NCBI RefSeq assembly: GCF_902506555.1
Contig: NZ_LR732707.1
Span: 396,001-460,000, forward strand
Direction of reading: 5' to 3'
Source: Sphingorhabdus sp. 109
Lineage (GTDB): Bacteria; Pseudomonadota; Alphaproteobacteria; Sphingomonadales; Sphingomonadaceae
DNA: 64,000 nucleotides
The first letter of the stretch is position 1, and every line of letters starts with the position of its first letter. The position numbers were made by a program, and so were the translations under genes. Positions 57,253 to 64,000 of the stretch are shown one piece after another. Under the pieces are notes generated by a model. The model saw only the letters and a program-made list of their open reading frames with translations. It was not told where the DNA came from and did not search any database.

Positions 57253-59055
57253 ATGCCCAGTTATACCGCGCCGGTTGGCGAAGTCTGCTTCATCCTGAAC
57301 GAGGTGCTTGGCCTCGAAAATTACGCGAACCTTCCCGGCTTTGAAAATGCGACCCCCGAAATGGTCGAGGCTATTCTGACCGAGGCCGGGAAATTCTCGA
57401 CCGAAGTGCTGCACCCGCTGAACCAGTCGGGTGACGAGGAAGGCTGCACCCGTCATGAAGACGGATCGGTCACCACGCCAAAGGGTTTCAAGGAAGCTTA
57501 TCAGCAACTGACCGATGGCGGCTGGACGACCTTGTCCTCGCCGGAAGAATTCGGTGGCCAGGGCCTGCCGCGCGTGGTCGGCAACGCGGTCATGGAATTC
57601 ATGATCTCGGCCAACCAGGCGCTGGAAATGTACAGCGGCCTGACGCAGGGCGCGATTGCCTCGATCCTCACCGAGGGCAGCGAAGAGCAGAAGCAGACTT
57701 ATGCGACCCAGATGATCTCCGGCAAATGGACCGGCACGATGAACCTGACCGAGGCGCATTGCGGCACCGATCTGGGACTGATCCGGACCAAGGCCGAACC
57801 CATGCCGGGCGGCCATTATGCGATCACCGGCCAGAAGATTTTCATCTCTGCCGGCGAACATGACATGGCGGAAAATATCATCCACCTCGTGCTGGCGAAG
57901 ACCCCGGGCGCTCCCGACAGCTCGAAAGGCATCTCGCTGTTCATCGTTCCGAAATTCCTGGTCAACGAAGACGGCTCGCTGGGCGAACGCAACGGTGTGA
58001 GCTGCGGCTCGATCGAGGAAAAAATGGGCATCCACGGCAATGCGACTTGTGTGATGAACTATGACGGCGCGACCGGCTATATGGTCGGCGAAGAGAATAA
58101 GGGCCTGCGCGCGATGTTCATCATGATGAACGCGGCGCGGCTGGGCGTTGGCCTGCAGGGTCTGGCGCAGGGCGAAATCGCCTATCAGAATGCCGTGATC
58201 TATGCCGGGGACCGCCGGCAGGGCCGGGCGCTGACCGGTGCCCAGGATCCGGAAGAAAAAGCCGATACGCTGTTCGTCCACCCGGACGTTCGCCGGATGC
58301 TGATGGACGGCAAGGCCTTTACCGAATCAATGCGGGCACTGGTTCTCTGGGGCGCGTTGCAGGTCGATCTGGCCGACAAGGCGGAGACCGAGGAAGAACG
58401 GCAGATGGCCGATGATCTGGTCAGCCTGCTGACCCCGGTCATCAAGGGCTATGGCACCGACAAGGGCTATCAGGTCGCCACCGATTCGCAGCAGGTCTAT
58501 GGCGGCCACGGTTATATTCAGGAATGGGGCATGGAACAGTTCGTACGCGATGCGCGGATCGCCATGATCTATGAAGGCACCAACGGTATCCAGGCGATGG
58601 ATCTGGTCGGTCGCAAGCTCGGCCAGAACGGTGGCCGTGCGGTACAGGCCTTTTTCAAGGTGGTTGCCGAAGAAATTGCCGAAGCCAAGGGACACGAGAA
58701 ACTGTCGGGATTTGCCGAAGCGCTGGAAAAGGCCAACGGCGAGCTGCAGAAGGCGACCATGTGGTTCATGCAGCACGGGATGGCCAATCCGAACAATGCC
58801 GGCGCCGGTGCTTATCATTATATGCACATCATGGGTATCGTATCGCTCGGACTGATGTGGTTACGGATGAGCAAGGCGGCGCAAGCTGCTCTCGACGCGG
58901 GCACCGACAATCCGAAATATTACGAGGCCAAGCTGGTGACGGCGCAATATTATGCCGAGCGATTCCTGCCGGATGCGGGCTCGCTGCGCCGCAAGATCGA
59001 AGGCGGTGCCGACTCGATCATGGCGCTCGACCCGGAAATGTTCGCGGTTGCCTGA
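57253..59055 (+). CDS. Long acyl-CoA dehydrogenase (DmdC/FadE5-like)
   Basis: 600 residues: N-terminal and central flavin-binding domains ([20 protein letters not shown], at the limit), catalytic base region [17 protein letters not shown] (about 437-453) and an extra C-terminal domain (about 465-600) typical of the longer class that includes 3-methylmercaptopropionyl-CoA dehydrogenase. The exact acyl-CoA is unknown. A small GCCGG/CCGGC hairpin (57208-57223) lies between it and the MerR gene. Confidence 0.9.
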   Translation: MPSYTAPVGEVCFILNEVLGLENYANLPGFENATPEMVEAILTEAGKFSTEVLHPLNQSGDEEGCTRHEDGSVTTPKGFKEAYQQLTDGGWTTLSSPEEFGGQGLPRVVGNAVMEFMISANQALEMYSGLTQGAIASILTEGSEEQKQTYATQMISGKWTGTMNLTEAHCGTDLGLIRTKAEPMPGGHYAITGQKIFISAGEHDMAENIIHLVLAKTPGAPDSSKGISLFIVPKFLVNEDGSLGERNGVSCGSIEEKMGIHGNATCVMNYDGATGYMVGEENKGLRAMFIMMNAARLGVGLQGLAQGEIAYQNAVIYAGDRRQGRALTGAQDPEEKADTLFVHPDVRRMLMDGKAFTESMRALVLWGALQVDLADKAETEEERQMADDLVSLLTPVIKGYGTDKGYQVATDSQQVYGGHGYIQEWGMEQFVRDARIAMIYEGTNGIQAMDLVGRKLGQNGGRAVQAFFKVVAEEIAEAKGHEKLSGFAEALEKANGELQKATMWFMQHGMANPNNAGAGAYHYMHIMGIVSLGLMWLRMSKAAQAALDAGTDNPKYYEAKLVTAQYYAERFLPDAGSLRRKIEGGADSIMALDPEMFAVA

Positions 59056-59064
59056 GCGCCCTGA

Positions 59065-59853
59065 TCAGGCGGCTTCATTCTGCTCCGCCTGCCGATAGGC
59101 TTCTTCCCACATACCAAGGTTTCGCCGGGCATCCTGCACGAAGGGTGACCGGCGAATGCCCCATAATGCCAGATCATTGGCCAGCCGCCCGAGCAGACGC
59201 ATCGGGCGCTTCACCTGCAACAGCAGGATCACGCGGCGCTGATTGGTGGCATTATGGACCTGATGAAAATAGCTATCGTCGAAGATCAGCCATTTTCCGG
59301 CCTGCCAGTGCAGATCAATATCTTCCAGCTGCATCGTGCATCGCTCTGCTCTGTCGGGGACGATCAGTCCGAGATGGCAGGTGACCAGGCCGCGCGTCAC
59401 GCCGCGGTGCCGGGGGATTTTCGCGCCGGGCTCGAGAATCGAGAAAAAGGCCGAGTTGAGACCGGGGATCCGGCGCACCAGTTCCGCCGTTACCGGGGCG
59501 CGGGCACAATTTTCTGCCACTTCATAGCCATAGCCGATCAGAAAGAAGGAGCGCCAGTTGCCGTCGCCGGCGATGCGCGCATGGTCGGGTGAAATCTCCC
59601 TGAGCGGTGGCACGGCATCGCGGTGACGCAGGATTGCGGCGGCCTCATCCGCGATAGCCTGCCATTTGTCGGTCAATCCGCCGGTCCACGGAAAGGCGCT
59701 GGTCGGGAGGACCGGCTCGGTCGGGATTTTCGACTGGTCCGTCGATATCCGGTTCATCGTGCCGCGCAGCCGTTTTCCAACCCGGATGACAAGCGGGCGA
59801 TCGGACTGCGTTTTGCTGGTGGTCGAGGGAGGGCGCTGGTCTTGACTGGACAT
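59065..59853 (-). CDS. Aspartyl/asparaginyl beta-hydroxylase-like oxygenase
   Basis: About 262 residues from the ATG at 59853; a TTG at 59931 would add 26. The domain (about 85-225) has FSILEPGAKIPRHRG, VTCHLGLIVP and FDDSYFHQVHNATNQRRVIL, giving the iron-binding histidines and the arginine that holds 2-oxoglutarate. Relatives include LpxO lipid A hydroxylases and protein hydroxylases; which applies is not clear. Convergent to the acyl-CoA dehydrogenase. Confidence 0.82.
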   Translation of the reverse strand: MSSQDQRPPSTTSKTQSDRPLVIRVGKRLRGTMNRISTDQSKIPTEPVLPTSAFPWTGGLTDKWQAIADEAAAILRHRDAVPPLREISPDHARIAGDGNWRSFFLIGYGYEVAENCARAPVTAELVRRIPGLNSAFFSILEPGAKIPRHRGVTRGLVTCHLGLIVPDRAERCTMQLEDIDLHWQAGKWLIFDDSYFHQVHNATNQRRVILLLQVKRPMRLLGRLANDLALWGIRRSPFVQDARRNLGMWEEAYRQAEQNEAA

Positions 59854-60126
59854 GGCGAGCAATCTTTCAATTGAAAAATTCCGGACCCATATTTGGGGAT
59901 TATAACGCAGAATGTGACGGCAATTCGACAAACTGTTGCCAAAATTCTGTCAAAGTCCGGATCGGCATTTGCCCCGCGCCAAGTCGTGTTTTTCTGTAGA
60001 TAGATGACTGAAATCAGCTATTTAGCGTCCATTTCGCTCATATGGTCGAAGGTTGCTGGACCGATCGGCAGAAATCCGTCAGCACATTTCGTGACAGGGG
60101 AATGATATGCATAAGGAGAATATGCA

Positions 60127-60399
60127 ATGCATTCCAACAATAGCCAGAAGCGCCTACGCCGGTTGACCCCGTTTCTGATCGGCGCAGGATTGGGGTTGTC
60201 GGTTGCAGCCCATGCGGCCGAACCCGAAACCACGGACGAAGCGCCGCCGGAAATTCCGGCACCGACGATTGACACCGATGGTGATGGATCGATGGATGCC
60301 TGGGATCGCAACGGCGACCGGAAGCCCGATGCCTGGGACAGCGATGGTGACGGCCAGCCCGACCTGCTCGACAATGACGGCGACGGCGAACCGGACTAG
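60127..60399 (+). CDS. Small exported protein of tandem Asp-rich repeats
   Basis: 90 residues, with AAGGAGA seven bases before the ATG. Signal peptide cleaved near AAHA|AEP (30). After a Pro/Glu linker the protein is four 11-residue repeats of the form DxDGDxxxDxW (49-59, 60-70, 71-81, 82-90), ending at the last repeat. The pattern resembles thrombospondin type 3 calcium loops. Such repeats normally sit in large proteins; here they are the whole mature protein. Confidence 0.75.
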   Translation: MHSNNSQKRLRRLTPFLIGAGLGLSVAAHAAEPETTDEAPPEIPAPTIDTDGDGSMDAWDRNGDRKPDAWDSDGDGQPDLLDNDGDGEPD

Positions 60400-60435
60400 A
60401 CAAATATTCCGCAACGCGGTGAAACACCGGGCCTG

Positions 60436-61173
60436 TTAATGGTCCGGTGTTTTTCCATTCTCGAACAGTTCGTCGAACATGCTGAGCATGGCGGCCTTGC
60501 TTTGCCGGTCGGCCGAAGGATTGTAGCGGACCGCTTCAATCGATCGGCTATTGCTGCTGATGTCGGTGAAGCCGTGGAGCACGCCGGAATAGATGTGCAC
60601 GTGGCAATCGGCTCCGGCTATGTCCATTTCTTCCAGAAATTCCCGCACCTGCTTTGGCGGAACAAGCGGGTCGGCCCGGCCATGGCAGACCAGAAGGCGC
60701 GCCTTGATCGTCCCGCGCTTGGCCGGCAGCGGCGTTGCCAGCAGTCCGTGAAAACTGACCACCAGCGCGATATCCTCGCCGCCGCGTGCCATTTCGAGGA
60801 CGATTTCGCCGCCCATGCAATAGCCGATCGCGGCAATCCGGTTGTTCGCCAGCTTCGACCGCGTGCGCAATTCTGCCAGCGCGCAGCGGAAGCGGTCGCG
60901 ATAATATTCGGCGTCGGCGCGCAGTTCGTCGGCCAGTTTGCGGGCTTCGCGCATGTCCTCGACATGGCCCTTGCCATAGAGGTCGCAGACCATCGCGCTA
61001 TAACCCAGAGAGGCGAGCCAGCGGGCGCGATCATGCATCAGCTTGGTCGGTCCGGCAATGGTCGGAACGATCAATATGGCTGCGCGCGGATAGCGGCTGG
61101 GTTGCGCCATATAGCCGGCCAATTCCACATCACCATGCCGGTAGGTGAATTGCTGGACCTCGATCGAGCTCAT
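60436..61173 (-). CDS. Dienelactone hydrolase family protein
   Basis: 245 residues, alpha/beta hydrolase. The nucleophile is Cys in [13 protein letters not shown] (about 117-129), the acid is in [10 protein letters not shown] and the histidine in LHGFTD. These match the DLH family, which opens cyclic lactones; here the substrate is unknown. The ATG overlaps the cysK stop. Confidence 0.9.
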   Translation of the reverse strand: MSSIEVQQFTYRHGDVELAGYMAQPSRYPRAAILIVPTIAGPTKLMHDRARWLASLGYSAMVCDLYGKGHVEDMREARKLADELRADAEYYRDRFRCALAELRTRSKLANNRIAAIGYCMGGEIVLEMARGGEDIALVVSFHGLLATPLPAKRGTIKARLLVCHGRADPLVPPKQVREFLEEMDIAGADCHVHIYSGVLHGFTDISSNSRSIEAVRYNPSADRQSKAAMLSMFDELFENGKTPDH

Positions 61174-62090
61174 TCTTCGGGCAAAAACTCTGGCACGGAC
61201 AGATAGCGTTCGCCAGTGTCGTAGTTGAAACCGAGGACTTTCGCTCCATCGCCCAGTTCCGGCAGCTTCTGCGCGATCGCCGCCAGCGTTGCGCCGGAGG
61301 AAATGCCGACCAACATGCCTTCTTCCTTGGCCGCTCTCAGCGCCATGGCCTTGGCCTTGGCCGGATCGACCTGGATCGCACCGTCAATGCTCTGCGTGTG
61401 CAGATTGCCGGGGATGAAGCCGGCGCCAATGCCCTGAATCGGGTGCGGGCCGGGCTGGCCGCCGCTGATCACCGGGGATGAGGTCGGCTCGACCGCATAG
61501 ACTTTCAGGCCGCTCCAATGTTCTTTCAGCACTTCCGCCACGCCGGTGATATGGCCGCCGGTGCCCACACCGGTGATGATCGCATCCAGCGGGTTGTCTT
61601 TGAAGTCGTTGAGAATTTCGATCGCTGTCGTGCGTTTGTGCACCTCGAAATTGGCCGGATTTTCAAATTGCTGCGGCATCCACGCGCCCGGCGTCTGGTC
61701 GACCAGTTCCTGGGCCCGTTCGATCGCGCCTTTCATGCCCTTTTCCTTCGGGCTGAGATCGAAGGTCGCGCCATAGGCCAGCATCAGCCGGCGGCGTTCG
61801 AGCGACATCGACTCGGGCATCACCAGCACCAGCGTATAGCCCTTGACCGCTGCGACCATGGCGAGGCCGACGCCGGTATTGCCCGATGTCGGTTCGATGA
61901 TTGTACCGCCGGGCTTGAGCGCGCCGGATTTCTCCGCCGCCTCGATCATCGCCAGACCGATCCGGTCCTTTATCGATCCGCCAGGGTTGGAACGTTCGGA
62001 CTTGATCCAGACATTGGCGTCGCCGAACAGCCGCTGCATCTTGATATGCGGTGTGTTTCCTATGGTTTCGAGAATATTATTGGCAATCAT
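61170..62090 (-). CDS. cysK: Cysteine synthase A
   Basis: 306 residues, PLP enzyme. The PLP lysine lies in [11 protein letters not shown] (about 36-46); [12 protein letters not shown] (about 68-79) binds the substrate and [11 protein letters not shown] the phosphate. It makes cysteine from O-acetylserine and sulfide. Coupled to the downstream hydrolase by a four-base overlap; the MFS gene lies 24 bases upstream in the same direction. Confidence 0.96.
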   Translation of the reverse strand: MIANNILETIGNTPHIKMQRLFGDANVWIKSERSNPGGSIKDRIGLAMIEAAEKSGALKPGGTIIEPTSGNTGVGLAMVAAVKGYTLVLVMPESMSLERRRLMLAYGATFDLSPKEKGMKGAIERAQELVDQTPGAWMPQQFENPANFEVHKRTTAIEILNDFKDNPLDAIITGVGTGGHITGVAEVLKEHWSGLKVYAVEPTSSPVISGGQPGPHPIQGIGAGFIPGNLHTQSIDGAIQVDPAKAKAMALRAAKEEGMLVGISSGATLAAIAQKLPELGDGAKVLGFNYDTGERYLSVPEFLPEE

Positions 62091-62114
62091 TATCCTGCGC
62101 TCCTGTTTCTCTTC

Positions 62115-63386
62115 TCATTTGTTTTCCGATGCCCTTTGCAGGTCTTCCGGTGGATCAAAAGTCTTGGCAGCGCCCAATTGCGGGAACAGGCGCGACCAGA
62201 GTCCGGTGACCACTATAGCACCGGCGCCGCCCGCTACAATGGCGGCAATCGGACCGACCAGTACCGCCAGTCCGCCGGACAAGGCATCGCCCAGTTCGTT
62301 GGATGCGCTGATCGTCATCTGGCTGACCGCGCCGACCCGTCCGCGCTTGGCGTCCGGCGTGTGCAGCTGGATCAGCGAGCCGCGGACATAGACGCCGAAC
62401 ATGTCGGCGGCGCCGCAGAGGCCGAGACAGGCCATCGACAGGTAGAGATTGGTGCTGAGGCCAAAGCCGATCGTGCCGAGACCGAACACCGCCATGGCCA
62501 CGAGCATGCTGTTGCCGACATTCTTGCTGAGCGGGGCAAAAGAGAAGATCAGCGCGACTATGACCGCGCCGACCGCCGGCGAGGCGGCGAGCAGCGACAG
62601 GCCGATTTCTCCGGCATTCAATATGTCCTTGGCAAAGACCGGGATCATCGCCGTGGCGCCGGCGAGGAACATGACCAGCAGATCGAGCGTGATTGCGCCG
62701 AGCACCAGCTTGTTGGTCCAGACATAGGCCATGCCGTCGCTGACCTGCTGCAAGGGGCCTCTGGTCTTGTCCGCTTCCGGCCGCGGCACCGGGCCGATCA
62801 TGCACATCGCCAGCGTTGCCAGGCTGTAGAGGCCTGCGCAGACGAAATAGGGCAGGGCAGCATCGACCTTGTAGAGCGGCCCAGCCATGCCCGGACCGGC
62901 AATGACGCCGACCTGCCAAGCGATGGTCGAAAGCGCAATGGCGCGCGGCAACGACGCTTTCGGGACCAGGTTGGGGGCGAGCGAGCTGATCGCCGGGCCG
63001 AGAAAGGCGCGGCAGATGCCGAGCAGCACCGCGATGATATAGATGGTCCAGAGCGTAATGCTGCCGGTGATGGTCAGCAGGGCTAGCGCCAGCGCTATCA
63101 GTGCCTGGGCCGCCAGCACGATACGCGCGATCCAGCGGCGGTCCATATGGTCGGCAACCCAGCCAACCAGCGGCGTCAGAATGAACAGCGGGACGAACTG
63201 CAGCAGCCCGAGCAGCCCCAGAATCCCGGCAGAAGCGCTGACCCCCATGCTTTCGCGTGCCAGATTATAGGCCTGCCAGCCGAGGATCAGCATCATTGCA
63301 TAGAGCGCGAACATCGACGCCAGTCGCGAAAACCAGAGGTAGCGATAATTGGCAATAGTGAAGGGATGGGGTGCGGAACTGCTCAC
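62115..63386 (-). CDS. MFS transporter (EntS-like group)
   Basis: 423 residues from a GTG. Twelve helices; YRYLWFSRLASMFALYAMML (at the limit), GWVADHMDRRWIAR (the MFS signature loop, about 75-88) and FGVYVRGSLIQLHTPDAKRG are typical of the MFS_3/EntS-type exporters. Likely an efflux carrier, substrate unknown. Probably the first gene of the MFS-cysK-hydrolase run. Confidence 0.88.
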   Translation of the reverse strand: MSSSAPHPFTIANYRYLWFSRLASMFALYAMMLILGWQAYNLARESMGVSASAGILGLLGLLQFVPLFILTPLVGWVADHMDRRWIARIVLAAQALIALALALLTITGSITLWTIYIIAVLLGICRAFLGPAISSLAPNLVPKASLPRAIALSTIAWQVGVIAGPGMAGPLYKVDAALPYFVCAGLYSLATLAMCMIGPVPRPEADKTRGPLQQVSDGMAYVWTNKLVLGAITLDLLVMFLAGATAMIPVFAKDILNAGEIGLSLLAASPAVGAVIVALIFSFAPLSKNVGNSMLVAMAVFGLGTIGFGLSTNLYLSMACLGLCGAADMFGVYVRGSLIQLHTPDAKRGRVGAVSQMTISASNELGDALSGGLAVLVGPIAAIVAGGAGAIVVTGLWSRLFPQLGAAKTFDPPEDLQRASENK

Positions 63387-63587
63387 CGCATGCTGCTAGC
63401 GATTGCCGTAGGGTGCTGCAATCAATTCGTGCACGGGCGGCGGAATTTTGATCGCGCCGAATCCGGTCATTAACGCTTCCCCTTAACAGATGCACAACCA
63501 CCGTTCCGCTGCGGGACAGCGGAAAAATCGACCGTTTCTCGAAGCCGATCCATGGTAAACAGTCTGTTAATTCAAGGAGACAGAGCG

Positions 63588-64000
63588 ATGGTTGAAAAAA
63601 TAGCCTATCGGGTGAGTATGACGGTTTTGCTGCTGGCGGCATTTGCGATACTCGCCATGCTGCTAATGGGCCTGACCCGGGCCGGCACCGAAACCGCGCA
63701 GGTCCAATCGCAGCCGGAACTGGGCGAAAACGCGCCATCCGAACCGGTGGTCCATAATGCCTCCCTGCCCACGAACGAAAACATAGAGACGGTTGAAATT
63801 GCCGAAAAACTGCCGCTGAGTGACAAGTTTGTTGTCAAACGCATCCTCCAGATCGACGAGCCTTTCGTGCACGGCTATTATAAATGGGATGACGAAGGCG
63901 TGCCGGAAGGCGAACTGGTCGTGACCGTCGATCTCAAGGCCGAGAGTATCTCCGTTTTCCGCGCCGGCTATGAAATTGGCGCGGCGGTGATCACCTTTGG
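63588..64000 (+). CDS. Second L,D-transpeptidase-like protein (partial, runs off right edge)
   Basis: 137 residues are visible, open to the window end, after AAGGAGA. One N-terminal membrane helix (about 9-29), an acidic linker, then GELVVTVDLKAESISVFRAG continuing YEIGAAVITFG, the first strands of a YkuD domain and similar to the 31806 protein (IVVDLEAEQLYVYREGIEI). The catalytic HxGC part lies outside, so the call rests on the start of the domain. Confidence 0.72.
   Translation, partial: MVEKIAYRVSMTVLLLAAFAILAMLLMGLTRAGTETAQVQSQPELGENAPSEPVVHNASLPTNENIETVEIAEKLPLSDKFVVKRILQIDEPFVHGYYKWDDEGVPEGELVVTVDLKAESISVFRAGYEIGAAVITF

Noticed and set aside
56638-58281. 547-codon open frame opposite the MerR and acyl-CoA dehydrogenase genes
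   Set aside because: Both plus-strand genes have full motifs and a matching promoter; the antisense frame crosses them.
61518-63086. 522-codon plus-strand open frame opposite cysK and the MFS gene
   Set aside because: Crosses the cysK/MFS boundary and shows no protein family features.

Overview
The window reads as a chromosomal stretch of a Sphingomonadales alphaproteobacterium (a marine-type genus such as Parasphingorhabdus or Sphingopyxis is my guess, not shown by the sequence). The reasons are moderately high GC, many four-base ATGA/GTGA gene overlaps, a large TonB-dependent receptor, CcmC-I cytochrome maturation genes, a DUF3597 protein, a cyclopropane-fatty-acid synthase and fused KorA. 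It is mostly housekeeping and metabolism. I see no prophage, no CRISPR array and no complete IS element. Gene density is about one per kb and both strands are used.

Layout. 1-2.9 kb (minus): a translationally coupled run of an unusual Nramp-like transporter (frameshifted as read here), pxpA, pxpB and pxpC (5-oxoprolinase; pxpC runs off the left edge). 2.9-5.3 kb: a prolyl-4-hydroxylase-like oxygenase divergent from a gspJ-gspK pair. 5.3-6.6 kb: tRNA-His and a Leu/Val-type dehydrogenase. 6.9-10.9 kb (minus): TonB receptor plus beta-propeller phytase, with a Pho-box-like site upstream. 11-13.8 kb: DUF983 protein, small HTH regulator and SulP transporter. 13.9-18.8 kb: ccmC-D-E-F-G-H-I. 18.9-24 kb: kup, then rpiB-glyA-nrdR-trmJ. 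24-25.6 kb: chorismate mutase, a small exported protein, and rpsD with a leader hairpin and a strong terminator. 25.7-33 kb: M28 peptidase, agmatine to putrescine genes (aguA, aguB) enclosing a GltS-like flavoprotein and an exported methyltransferase-like protein, an L,D-transpeptidase and a family 5 uracil-DNA glycosylase. 33-37.8 kb: DUF3597, a DUF937 pair, NfeD/SPFH membrane proteins and a second M28-like protein. 37.9-43 kb: guaB, a small coupled gene, an rsmB-like methyltransferase, TPR, DUF481, rppH. 43-50 kb: esterase, korA-korB, a GxxExxY gene bounded by inverted repeats, a DUF457 membrane protein, photolyase. 50-59 kb: SDR, cfa, serine hydrolase, SDR, purF, hisI, a lipoprotein, a MerR regulator and a long acyl-CoA dehydrogenase. 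59-64 kb: Asp/Asn hydroxylase-like protein, a tiny Asp-rich repeat protein, dienelactone hydrolase, cysK, an MFS exporter and the start of a second L,D-transpeptidase.

Points most worth following up: the inverted-repeat-bounded GxxExxY cassette between korB and the next gene; the Nramp-like protein that lacks the metal-binding motifs yet is coupled to 5-oxoprolinase genes; the agmatine cluster with a stand-alone glutamate-synthase-like flavoprotein; the DUF937 protein and its neighbour sharing a GDGNP tail; an rppH gene whose conserved N-terminus has no ordinary start codon; and a MerR promoter that appears to give a leaderless mRNA.
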